A stretch of 64,000 bases of DNA from Bromus sterilis (taxonomy: Eukaryota > Streptophyta > Magnoliopsida > Poales > Poaceae): NCBI GenBank assembly GCA_950022295.1, contig OX465601.1, positions 70,751,501-70,815,500 of the forward strand, written 5' to 3'. The translations under genes were made by a program, and so were the position numbers. Under the pieces are notes generated by a model. It saw only the letters and a list, made by a program, of their open reading frames with translations, ran no database searches and was not told the DNA's origin. Shown in pieces: positions 1 through 10,321 of the stretch (position 1 is the stretch's first letter; each line of letters opens with the position of its first letter).

Positions 1-2112
1 GAAACTATTCCAGTATCGTGAGGTGAAAAGGCTGCCACGATCTGAACTGATCTCCATCGGAATACCGTGGAGTGACACAATCCGGGAGATATACAAGTGT
101 GCTAACTGACTAGCAGTGATCATCTCCTTGACCGGCAGGAAGTGTGCAATCTTGGCGAATCGGTCGATGACGACAAAGATGGCATCGTTACCTTTCTGTG
201 ACTTAGGAAAACCGGTGACGAAGTCCATCTCGACTTTGTCCCACTTCCAATCAGGAGGAGGGAGTGGTCGCAACCAACCAGCAGGTTTCTGATGTCCGGC
301 TTTGACGCGACTGCAAACGTCACATTGAGAAACATAGCGGGCGATGTCTTGCTTCATGTAAGGCCACCAGTACCGTTGACGAAGGTCTTTATACATCTTG
401 GTACTGCCAGGGTGGATTGACAAGGGAGAATTATGGGCTTCTTCCATGATATCTGGACCACAATTAATGATGGTCGGGCTCACAGGAACTACTAAGCGGC
501 CCTTGAAGTACACAGTATCACCATCATTGGCATCAATGGTAAAAGAGGAGGGCTTTCCTTCTGCGATGTCCTGCTTGATCTTCACGATGTCAGGGGCCAG
601 AGATTGTCTACTCTTGATGAGGGCGTCGAGTTTTGACTCGAGAACCAGGTTATTGACGTAACCTTGAGGAACAATCTCGAGGTTCAACTTGCGAAACTCT
701 TCATACAGAAGTGGTTGCTGCACCTGAACCTCAAGTTCAGAACAGTAAGCTTTGCGGCTCAAGGCATCGGCCATCACATTAGCCTTGCCAGGGGTATAAG
801 AAATATCCATGTTGAAGTCGGCTATTGTCTCGAGCCATCGTTGTTGACGAAGATTCAGGTCTGGCTGAGTAAACAGGTACTTCAGACTTTGGTGGTCGGT
901 GTAGACCTCGCAACGATTACCGACGAGGTAATGTCGCCACAGCTTCAATGCATAAATTACTGCTGCCAATTTGAGATCATGTGTTGGATATTTGTCTTCG
1001 TGAGCACGCAACTGACGAGAGCCATAAGCAATCACTTTGCGCTCTTGCATTAGGACACAGCCTAATCCTTGACGAGACGCGTCGCAATATATCACGAAGT
1101 CCTTCTGAGTATCAGGGGGAGCGAGCACTGGGGGAGAAGTTAGCTTGTCCTTGAGCGCTTGGAAACTTTCTTGACATTTATCTGTCCACTCAAACTTGAC
1201 GCCTTTGTGAAGCAGATTAGTCAGAGGCCTGGCAATCTTGGAGAAATTCTCGACGAAACGGCGGCAATAGCTAGCGAGCCCGAGGAAACTGCGGACTTGC
1301 TTGACGATCTTGGGAGGAGTCCAGTCAAGAATAGCATGGATACGTTCTGGGGTGACGGCAATGCCATCCTTGGAAATCACATGCCCAAGGTAGGTTACTT
1401 CGGGAAGCCAGAACTCACACTTAGAATACTTAGCGTAGAGTTTGTGTTCTCGAAGCTTCTCCAGTATAAGACGAAGATGTTCAGCATGTTCTTCTTCATT
1501 CTTGGAATATATCAATATATCATCCAAATAAACCACGACGAACTGGTCGAGGTACTCCATGAAAATATAATTCATCAATCTGGAGAAGGTGGCTGGAGCA
1601 TTGGTTAAGCCAAAGGACATGACAGTGTACTCGTATGAACCATGGCGAGTAATGAAGGCAGTCTTCCGAATGTCCTCATCACGGACCCGGATTTGGTGAT
1701 AACCCAACCTCAAGTCGAGTTTAGAAAACACCTTGGATCCGGCAAGTTGATCATACAGATCGTTGATCCGGGGAAGTGGGTATTTTTTCTGGATGGTGGC
1801 TTGGTTAATGGGCCGATAATCTTGGACCAATCGGTTTGTCCCATCGCTCTTCTTGACAAAGAGCGATGGTGCTCCCCAAGCTGAGGAACTGGGGCGAATG
1901 AATCCTTTTTGAAGTGCCTTGTCGATTTCCTCCTTAAGTTCAAGGAGTTCATGTGGCGGCATCTTGTAAGGACGCTTGGCAATAGGAACAATGCCTGACT
2001 TCAAGTCGATGACGAATTCAACTTCTCTGATCGGGGGTATTCCCGGCAGTTCTTCGGGGAAGACGTCGGGAAAATCGTGAACGACTGGAACGCTTTCAAT
2101 TCCTTTGAGGGG
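1..2112 (-). pseudogene. pol: pol of element 1: RT, RNase H, integrase (5' part, runs off the left edge)
   Basis: This encodes the enzymes that copy the element RNA into DNA and insert it. On the minus strand the frame is open from about 2112 to the edge, with no stop seen. Visible motifs in order are the RT entry region (PPIREVEF), the RT catalytic YLDD, an RNase H with the IYCDAS and YTDHQSL motifs and an intact DALSR end, then the integrase HHCC zinc finger and the start of the DDE core (VIDRF, SSDRGS). The RNase H motif usually read HDLELAAV is HDLKLAAV here, so a catalytic Glu is Lys. The frame is joined to protease by a 1-nt frameshift near 2105-2115, so Gag-Pol could not be made from this copy. 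Confidence 0.88.
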
Positions 2113-2672
2113 GCGGCATTCAAAGCATTCATCATAAATATCTGTGTTTCAGCATTACGGGTAACTCGGGTGGTGTGGTTAACAATCTCGCCGGAGGGGT
2201 GAAAAAGTTGGACAGACTTGGTGCCACAATACAGTGCGGCATCGTGAAATTTCAACCAATCCATTCCGAGAATGAGGTCTATGGTGGAAGACTTCAGGAG
2301 GATGGGCGAACCAAAGAATTCAACTCCTTCGATTTCAATGGTGGTGTTTGGCACAAGCATGGTGGTTCGGCATTGGCCTATCGGAGTGCGAACAACCATC
2401 GGTGGTTTCATCGTTTCGTACTTGAAGTTATGCGAAAATGCAAATGCTTCCGACATAAATGAATGCGATGCCCCTGTATCAAATAAAACAGCAGCAGGTA
2501 CGGAATTAACGAGAAGGGTACCCATCACGGTAGCGGGTTGTTGCTGAGCTTCTTCAACATTGACGTTGTTAGCATGTCCACGAGCATAAGCAGCAGACCC
2601 AGTATTATAGTTGGGGGGCCTGTTGTTGCCACGACCAATTCCGCGGCCAGCGGGGTGAACTACCAGTTGCTT
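2001..2672 (-). pseudogene. Aspartic protease region of element 1
   Basis: This is the retroviral-type aspartic protease that cleaves Gag-Pol. The active site LFDTGASHSF is visible, followed by the flap-like region and the conserved LGMDW motif before RT. It lies in the same frame as the upstream gag, but an in-frame TAG at about 2673-2675, just after the zinc knuckle, separates them. The other copy at 26 kb has a Gln codon there. After the LGMDW region the frame is lost by a 1-nt shift near 2105-2115 and runs into unrelated residues to a stop at 2001. Confidence 0.82.
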
Positions 2673-3632
2673 CTATTTCTGGGGGCACTCTCTGGAATAA
2701 TGCCCAGGTTGGCGGCACGTGAAGCATAATCCATCCTGAGGACGAAGGGGTGTAGCATTGGGTGGTGCAGGCAGAGCTCTTGGCATCTGCGATGGCGGAG
2801 GCAGACGGGGTGCAGCATAAGACGGCCTTGGAGCAGGGACAGCTGAATGGGTCACACTGGTAGGGAGCCAGATACGACGCTTCTGCGTTGCGCCCGAAGA
2901 TGAGCCAACGTCACGATAACGCTTCAGAGAGTTCTTGTGCTCCATCTGGGCAGTCTCGACGGTGATAGCCTTGTTCACCATGGTGGCGAAGTTGGCGAAA
3001 TCATGAACGGAAAGAGCGAGCCTGAGGTCTGGGTTGAGGCCACGACGGAACTTCTGCTGCCTGCGAGCATCAGTGGTGATCTCTCCTTCCGCATAGCGAG
3101 AGAGGTTGAGGAACTCGCGCTGATAGGCTTCAACAGTCATGTTGCCCTCAGTGAGGTTACGGAATTCTTCCGCCTTACGATCCATGATCCCCTGAGGAAT
3201 GTAGCGGGCGCGGAAGGCAGACTGAAATTCATCCCAAGTGATGACTTCTTCAAATGGCAGGGAACGCTTGTGAGTGCTCCACCACTGCGCAGCGGCGCCT
3301 TTCAGATGATAAGACGCAAAGTTCACATAGTCGGTTGGATCGACATTAGCGGACTCCAGCTCGTGAGTGATGTCGCGAAGCCAGTCATCAGCATCCAACG
3401 GCTGAACAGTGTTGCGGAACATAGTGGGGTTGAGGCGGGTGAAGTCGTGCAGAGTCACGGTGGCATGTTGATGGTGGTGCCCATTCTGATTCGGCTGGGG
3501 GAACTGAGCCATTATATTCTGCATGAACTGACGGTTCATCTCGAACTGCTGCATCATCGCGGCCATGTAATCCGGCGGCGGAGGTGGGTCGTTGGCACCA
3601 CGACCACGACCACGACCACCACGACCAGCCAT
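2673..3632 (-). CDS. gag: gag of element 1 (capsid/nucleocapsid), 319 codons before a premature TAG
   Basis: This is the structural protein that packages element RNA. The start MAGRGGRGRGRG is a glycine/arginine-rich N-terminus. It is followed by the retrotransposon gag core (DADDWLRDI, FRARYIP, VEAYQREF) and a single CCHC zinc knuckle (CFTCRQPGHYSREC) at the C-terminus. The start was chosen because the complete element at 25220 begins with the same MAGRGRG. The frame continues into protease after the TAG, so the native product is likely one Gag-Pol polyprotein and this stop is a mutation. Confidence 0.88.
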   Translation of the reverse strand: MAGRGGRGRGRGANDPPPPPDYMAAMMQQFEMNRQFMQNIMAQFPQPNQNGHHHQHATVTLHDFTRLNPTMFRNTVQPLDADDWLRDITHELESANVDPTDYVNFASYHLKGAAAQWWSTHKRSLPFEEVITWDEFQSAFRARYIPQGIMDRKAEEFRNLTEGNMTVEAYQREFLNLSRYAEGEITTDARRQQKFRRGLNPDLRLALSVHDFANFATMVNKAITVETAQMEHKNSLKRYRDVGSSSGATQKRRIWLPTSVTHSAVPAPRPSYAAPRLPPPSQMPRALPAPPNATPLRPQDGLCFTCRQPGHYSRECPQK

Positions 3633-4286
3633 CCTCCTAGAATTTAACAGGGGTATTTCAGCGATGAAAATTTAACGAGATACCGGAATCAAGTCTGAAG
3701 TAAAACGACAACGAAAAGGAGGCGCGGATATATATAGGAGTAGTCATATAAGACATACACATTCACACACAGAGTCAATCGAAAATCGGGCACCGTAACG
3801 TCGTAGAAATTAAGGAAAAAGGACTCACTAGGCGGCGCGCAGACCGCGGTTAGGATTACACGACGCGACATAGATTCCACTATGTCAATCACGCCGCAAG
3901 AAAACTGTTGGCCACAAGAGTTAATACCAGAGAACGCGCGGCCTGCCTAGAATGAGAATGGGATCCGCGGTCCGGGACCTGGGGTATGACTCCTGCGACA
4001 CGACTCAATCAATGGGGGAAGCACCAAAAACGCCGGGTGGAATCAAGAGAACGTGATCCTAATGTCAGATTTTGTAAAACTTACCAGCAAGGATAAGAGA
4101 GCAGATTCCCAGCGCATAGGTAAGGAGAAAAGGATCCTAAAACCATAGATATCACACGGAGTGACATCGATGTGGGCCCGTAAGCCAAATATTAAGTTAG
4201 CAAAATATTTTTTCAAAGTCTAGACTCAACATCGACCAAGTAGTGGTGGGGTCGCTTCCTACAGGCAGTCGGCTCTGATACCAACT
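3633..4286 (-). other. Untranslated leader of element 1 between gag and LTR
   Basis: About 650 bp of non-coding leader. It matches, in reverse complement, the leader at 24520-25219 of the complete element. No gene is supported in it. The PBS lies at its LTR-proximal end, in single copy, in contrast to the duplicated PBS of the other element. Confidence 0.75.
4272..4283 (-). other. Primer binding site (initiator tRNA-Met type) of element 1
   Basis: The minus strand reads TGGTATCAGAGC, complementary to the 3' end of plant initiator tRNA-Met. It starts three bases inside the LTR terminus at 4287, the usual spacing for priming minus-strand DNA synthesis. Confidence 0.88.
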
Positions 4287-7200
4287 TGTAACGCCCCCAA
4301 AATCAGACCGTGTACAGTAATCATACACACAGGGTACACGACTGAGATTAGGGTGCCACGGTGATAATATCACAGCACAACACTAAACACAAAAGGATAA
4401 ACAAATATGTTACAATAGAGGGGGTCACGCGGACCCGAATACATAAGTCATACAAGCCATAATATCTGAGTACAGACATAGTTAGTCAAGTTTTTCCTTA
4501 AGAAGGCTAGCACAAATCACATCAGAGATACAGATCGAAAAGGCGAGGCCTCCTGCCTGGGATCCACCGAACTACTCCTGGTCAACGGGGAACTCGACGT
4601 CGTAGTAGGCGCCTCCGGGGTACTCCTGCTCTTGGGCTCCAACATCGGCTGCAGCGGCCGATCAGGCAAAACAGTAAAGGAAATAAAGCAGGTGAGTATC
4701 TAGTATACTCGCGAGTCTTACGTCCGCTACTAAGCATTATGCATTGTATCAACGGAAAGAAGAGGTTGTATATAGTGGACTGAAAGACAGAAATCCAGAG
4801 CAAGGGTAAGAAGCTAGGCCTATCGAAGACTAGCATCTTCCGACGATGTCTTGCAGCATGAGGTAAAAATCAGCCAACAGTTTATATAAAGCATAAAGTA
4901 ACAATGCAGCAGAAGTTGCTGCAGCATTGTATAATAATAAGTTGCAATAATTAGCAATGCCTCCGAGATCACCTCCTCGACATCCCCGCGAGGAAGAAAA
5001 CCCGGAATCATACAGTTTAATAATAATAGTTTCTAGTGGTAAGATCCAGCTTCAGCATAAAGCGTCCTGTTACCGTGAACACGGCTATTCGAATAGATTA
5101 ATCTTCCCTGCAGGGGTGCACTTGTGTTACGCTACACGCACGGATCTCCAGGGTGGCGGGAACCTTATTAGGGAACGCTCCACCGAGGCTATCCGACACT
5201 TCATAGCCCATCTTTCAAACTCAGCAGAGAGGTCATCCGCCGGACTATATCCTACGTACGCGGGGCTTTGGACCCTAACCCCGACGTACTCCTGCACGGT
5301 GCGAGGCTGGCCGGTGAAGTTAAATCAAAGCAAATACAAATCACACTGCCGCGGCAAATAAGACAACACCACTTCCCGGCGCAGGCCGCGGTACTGCTGA
5401 CGTCTGAAGAGTCCTCGGACGACACTACGAAGCAGAGGAGCCCATAACTCGTAATTCCGACGGGTAGGTAGTGCGTACATGGCATATAGCCAACTCAAGA
5501 CATTCACTGAACCATTTAGCATTTTAATTAACCTGCGTGACAACCGTTATCGTTGCCTCGACTTAACTGACCCGCAGACAACGACAGCAGCCAGGACCAC
5601 CAGTACATCGGTGCCTGCCCCGTCGTCCCACCAAGTCACTGCGGTTACCAACAAGGTGAACCGTCTCCTTACCTTGTCTCGCGTGTGCTCCTGGGGGAGC
5701 TCGAATTTCGTGGTTTGGTAGCTCTCGCGGCCAACGATCAGGGGCCAAGCACACCGGTACACTGGTCGTACCCTCCCTGTCGTCCCGTCGCAATACCTCT
5801 CGCGGGCACCGTTGGGTCGCCCGAATTCTCACCTAAAGGACAATCGTTGTTCAGGACCCTAAGGCGGTAAGACAAAGTCAGCCTCGAGTGGAGTACAAGG
5901 ATTACTCCTTGATAGCTCGCACTTGAGGTGACTAGGCATAACCTAGATAGGGGCCTTTGGCGGTGTCTGCTTTGTACCGTACCTGTGCAGTTATAATATT
6001 TGTACCCGCGTTCACTCCCCTGAGTGATCACGGCCCTCTATCTAATCCTAGCTAACAATGCGCAGGGCTCACTTCTGAATAATGCATAATAATAATAATA
6101 GGCAGCATAGGATAAAGGAAGGCACATCAAGGGGCGACAAAATCAGGCTATGCAATTGAATAGGATTGTAATCGTAGCAGCAGCAGTAACAATGCCTAGT
6201 GCAATAAAGTACGGAAAGGTAGGCGATATCTGGGGAACAGAATGGCTCTGCTTGCCTGGAAGCTCGACGGTAGGGGTAGGGTCGTCGACGAAGTAGTCGT
6301 ACTCAGCAGCGGTGTAGTCGACGGCAGCAGCGGGGTCTATCGGATATTAAGGGGGGAAGAAACAGTAAATACAAAGCAAGCATATACAACAGATGCATGA
6401 CATAACAGATGAAATGTTAACGGTGTTCTAACGCAGTGCAATGCACGTTGCTCGGCACGGAAATTCATCCGAGGATGAACTACCAGCTCCGGGTGATTAC
6501 CGGACAAGGTGTCCGGAGGGGGAAAGGATCAAGCCGGAGGTGTCGTGGGTACCGGACAAACATAAGGGGGGTGTATCCGTGCTAGTTGATCTATTCCGAG
6601 AAACATTCGTGTTCGGAATAAATTCATCCGGGCACTCTAACATTACTGGACAATTTATCGGCTACCGGTCTGGAGGGGGAACGGTTGGATGTTCGTTGTG
6701 TTAGAGGGGTGTGATAGGCATATGGATAGCGTATTCGTATTCGTTATATTTTTTGATCAATTTCCATGTATAAAGTTTTTGAATCCGAGTTACGGTTTAA
6801 AAGTTATTGAATTTCTAAGTTTTAAATCATTTAAATGATTTTCTGAATTTCTTTTATTATTTATTCAACATTATCCAGAACATTATCTAAAACATTATCC
6901 AAAACAGTGCCTGACATGTGGGACCCACATGTCAGCCTCTGTTAATATATAAAACATTTTAATAAATCAAAATAGCCTCTGGGCCCACATGTAAGTCACT
7001 GGAATTTATTTAAATCTTCTAAATAATTAAAACCTGACAAGGGGGGCCAGTGGTCAGTGACTCCAGTGCTAATTAAATCTGTTTAATAAGTTAAAAGGCA
7101 GGGGGCCACTGTCAGTGAGACTTATTAATCTAAAGGTTAATTCTTCTATTTGTCCTAACAGAGATAGTTAGCAGGGGGTGGGGCCCGGCTGTCAGTGGCT

Positions 7201-8617
7201 CATTAGCCACTAACAGAAAACCTGACCGGGAGGACCCACCGGTCAGCCTCACGGAATCCCGCCGGCGAGGAGGAACACGGCGGAGCTCACTGGCGACGAC
7301 CTAGCGCATGTTCTGGTGGATGGTTTCGCGTGATTCTTGTTCCAATCGAACGAGCAGTTCAAACCGCATCGAACGGTAGCCGGGGCGTGGCGCGAGGTGG
7401 ACGGAATCGAGCTCGGGGTCGACAATGGCGGGCCTGTACGTCGGGCGTCAATGGCGTCTTCTACACGGGGGCGAATTTGAGTGCGCCAAGGGGGGAATGG
7501 ACTCTACGGTGCTCGGGGAGTGCGTTGGTGCCAAAAGCGTGAGCTAGAACTGCTCGGGTGCACGGCTACTACAAAAATGGCAGACGTTGGAGCGAACTAA
7601 AAGGGGGCGGCGTCTACACAGTTATCGGGCCGCAACGGGCAGTTGGGGGTGGTGAGGATGCTCACCACGAGCGCGTAGAGGTGGGCAGCGTGCTCGGGGA
7701 CGGCTCGGTGCGGGAGGAACTCGGCGGCGATCCGGCGGCTGGAGGTAGACGAAGACGGCGAATTCATGAGCTGCGGTGCCTCCGGGTTCGATTCCTCGCA
7801 CGGGGTGAAGTAGTCGACGTCGGCGAATACGTAGGACACGTTGGCGTGGTGACGCGAGCTCACTGGTCGCGTGAGCTCACGGCCATGGCGACGGCGGCTC
7901 GGGTGGGATCTTTCCCCGACGACTGCGAGAAGAGGAGGAGGGGAGAAGGAGGAGGAGGATGTCCAGGGGGTCGGGGGCGTCGCCCTTATCGCCTCCGCGA
8001 AGGGAGGGGGCAGGTGGGTGCGGGGCCAGCTCGCCAGCGTCGACGGCGAGCCCGGCGCCGTACGGGAGCAGGTGGGGGTGGTTGGGGAAGAAGACAAGGG
8101 GTGGGGTGGGTTGGGCTGCGGTGGGCCTCGCCCTAGGCGAGTTTTAATCATTTTTCTTTTTCTTCTTATTTTCCATTCTGTTCTTTTCTGTTAGTAATTA
8201 ATTTAGTGCCTTTTGCATTTTTGTAAAATGTGTAACCTGGTCCATAATTAGTAATATATATTCCTAGGGTGCCACAAAAAGTTTAGGCTTAAAATAAAAC
8301 CATTTACTATTTTTTATAATATTCAATTGTCAAATGGTGCTATTTTGCTTGGGGTTTGAATTGTTTGAATTTTCCAGTGGCAAATAAAATACCATAACCA
8401 CATGGGCATGACCCAATGATTATTAGTGATTTTATAAAAGTGGTCCCATGATTTTTGGGCAAAGTTTAATTGCAACATATTTCTCATAGCAACCAAAAGG
8501 CATTTCTGAATATGATCAGAAGCAAAGTGGGTCATGGCATGTTTTGCATAGTGATTAGCAACGGTGATTAGTCCACAGTAAAAGTGATTACTGTTACAGG
8601 CAATTGAGGGTGTTACA
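4287..8617 (-). repeat. 5' LTR of element 1 (about 4.33 kb)
   Basis: On the minus strand it starts TGTAACACCCTC at 8617 and ends GGGGGCGTTACA at 4287. The length and layout match the LTRs at 20207 and 29693: AT-rich start, GC-rich gene-like stretch, then a tract with TATA-like sequence and the PBS-proximal end. A TATA-like tatata lies near 4770-4776. Open frames inside, such as those at 7.5-8.2 kb, are low-complexity GC-rich sequence and are not called as genes. Confidence 0.9.
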
Positions 8618-9111
8618 ACAGACAACTGCATTAAAAGAACTTTGCGTAAAGTAAACAATCCTTGCACCCGCAAGTACAAGCACCGTTGTTTTATCCCTGG
8701 TGGCAACAGCACATCCCCTAGTCTCATGTTTATGTCACTCAAGCTAGACATCAGGGGGCTGAACCCACAATCAAGCATAACGCTCCCTCTTGGAGTTACA
8801 AATAAAATACTTGGCCAAAGCAAATACCGCAACGGAAAACATGCAAGAATTTACTAAAGAACAAAATATAAAAGAGAAGAACCAAATATATTACTCATCA
8901 CAATCTGAACATAGTCTCATAATCCATCAGATCCCAACAAACTCAGCATAGCAACAGCAGAAATTACATAGATGCCTCGATCATGTGAGGCAGCTCACGA
9001 GGACTCGAAAGTGGAAGCACAAAGGGGGGAGAGATAGATCACATAGCTACTGGTCACGGACCCATGGTCCAAGGGGAACTACTCACGGTACATACGGGAG
9101 GCGTCCATGGC
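8618..9111 (-). repeat. Partial Athila LTR (truncated at both ends)
   Basis: It matches the middle of LTR A (about 10938-11430) in the same orientation but is clearly more diverged from A and B than they are from each other. Its right end breaks off at ccatgg near 9110, where gag sequence in the opposite orientation begins. Its left end is the insertion point of element 1. Confidence 0.82.
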
Positions 9112-9276
9112 TATCGATGTTGAGATGTTAAAAATCAGAACCTCTCCCCTTGAGGAGAGTAAGGTCACTCCTATTAATGTTGTCCAGTTACAAATCAATG
9201 AAAATATTAGGATGATGGCTAGACTTAAAGAAAGATGGGCTAGAGAAAAAGAGGAAGAGGATAGAATTAAGAGCCT
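9112..9276 (+). pseudogene. Fragment of Athila gag, inverted within the composite
   Basis: The plus strand encodes DVEMLKIRTSPLEESKVTP and downstream residues to EEDRIKSLP. It is nearly identical to residues of the gag frame at about 60,857-61,020 in the right-hand Athila element. It lies on the opposite strand to everything around it and is only about 165 bp, so it is not a functional gene. Both junctions fall at short shared sequences (ccatgg/atgg and gcct). Confidence 0.85.
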
Positions 9277-9329
9277 GCCTCCCGAAAGCGCTTTCTTTTA
9301 TGCCTTTAAGCTAGGCATGATGCAAAAGA

Positions 9330-10151
9330 TCAAGTTGTATCAATCGAATCATTATCAAGATCATCAAAAGGCTCTTCAATTGTACAACTAGTCTTAAGAG
9401 GTCTTTCAAATAAAGGCCTAATGAAGATACTTGTAGGGAGAAAACCAAAAGGCGGAAAATCAATGGGAGATTCATTTATCAAATTATCAAAGAGAGGTAT
9501 TTCTTCCAAAGTTTTCACGGTTTCAACTTCTTTGGCAATGGGTGGTTTATTTTTAGGTCGGGGAACCCTAGGGACATAATTGAACTTAGGTTCCCTTCTT
9601 GCTGAAGTCTCTACCTTTTTTGGTTTGATTGAGGAAAATGTAGTTCCTAGAGTATTAATAATTTCCTCAATCTTATCAATCCTAGAAAGATCCATATCAC
9701 GGGATTTGATGACCTCCAAAGTTTTAATAATTTTAAGCATGGAGCTATTAAGCCTATTCAAATTCCCTTGAATCTTGCGATCCAACTCATTTATCCTAGT
9801 TATGCTTGGTATTTCTAACTCTATCTTTTCAAGTTTCTTCATAATGTGAGCTAGAGTTATATCTTCTTGTATGCTAGCAATAGGGAGATTTCCAACAAGA
9901 TTTTCAATAACATTAAGAGACTCCCAAATCGGGGCTTCTAGGAAATTCCCATTGATAGCAGTATCTAATATGAACCTATTCCAAAGAGTAATCCAGACAT
10001 AAAAATTTCTAAGCAGGATAGTAGTGGATTGCTTCTTGGTGGCTCTTTTTTGAGAATCATTAATTCTATACCAAGCATCTTTTAAACTTTCACCACCTTT
10101 TTGTTTAAAGGTGAGAACCTCTGTCTCAACAAAGGCAAAAGGGCCAGACAT
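9330..10151 (-). CDS. Shortened Athila gag-like ORF, copy A (273 aa)
   Basis: The start MSGPFAF is chosen because it lies about 140 nt after the PBS and is shared with copy B. The first half (FKQKGGESLKDAWYRI, then LLRNFY and WNRFILDTAINGNFL) aligns in pattern with the C-terminal half of the gag core in the right element (FRQLDNEHVAQAWERM, NFYAGL, WNLLDSSAGGTFM). The N-terminal gag core, zinc knuckle and protease are missing. The second half is rich in Lys, Glu and Ile and probably helical (LDRKIQGNLNRL). Its role is unknown: it could be a truncated structural protein of a non-autonomous element or a relic. Confidence 0.6.
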   Translation of the reverse strand: MSGPFAFVETEVLTFKQKGGESLKDAWYRINDSQKRATKKQSTTILLRNFYVWITLWNRFILDTAINGNFLEAPIWESLNVIENLVGNLPIASIQEDITLAHIMKKLEKIELEIPSITRINELDRKIQGNLNRLNSSMLKIIKTLEVIKSRDMDLSRIDKIEEIINTLGTTFSSIKPKKVETSARREPKFNYVPRVPRPKNKPPIAKEVETVKTLEEIPLFDNLINESPIDFPPFGFLPTSIFIRPLFERPLKTSCTIEEPFDDLDNDSIDTT

Positions 10152-10294
10152 AATGACAACTACTAGCAAGATGAATAATTTTTTTTCTGATTTTTGATAT
10201 AAGACACAAAGATAAAAACTGGAAGGTAAACTAACAAGACAAAAAAAACAAAGGTAAAGGGTAGTGTGCAACTCCCCTATCTTAGCACTCGGAG

Positions 10295-10312
10295 TCCCCG
10301 GCAATGGCGCCA
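10295..10312 (-). other. Primer binding site (tRNA-Asp type), Athila copy A
   Basis: The minus strand reads TGGCGCCATTGCCGGGGA, one mismatch from the tRNA-Asp PBS seen at 59655. It lies just inside LTR A, showing that LTR A is followed by a second internal region instead of flanking DNA. Confidence 0.85.
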
Positions 10313-10321
10313 GAAATTCTT

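Larger units (their letters stand above)
1..8617 (-). mobile_element. Ty3/gypsy chromovirus-like LTR retrotransposon, 5' part (element 1)
   Basis: Read on the minus strand, the order is 5' LTR (8617-4287), PBS, leader, gag, protease, RT, RNase H and integrase, cut by the left window edge. The order PR-RT-RH-INT and the Met-type PBS place it in Ty3/gypsy. Its proteins closely match those of the complete element at 20207-34002, which has a chromodomain-like C-terminus, so the same lineage (Tekay/Del-like, inferred) is likely. It is inserted in an Athila-type LTR: the Athila sequence stops at 8618 next to the LTR terminus. The expected 5-bp duplication would start acaga (8618-8622), but the partner copy lies outside the window. 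Coding damage is light: one in-frame TAG, one frameshift and one RNase H active-site change. Confidence 0.93.

Noticed and set aside
7558..8194. Gly/Arg-rich open frames in the left LTR
   Set aside because: Same GC-rich LTR position in element 1. No domain, and the opposite strand is equally open.
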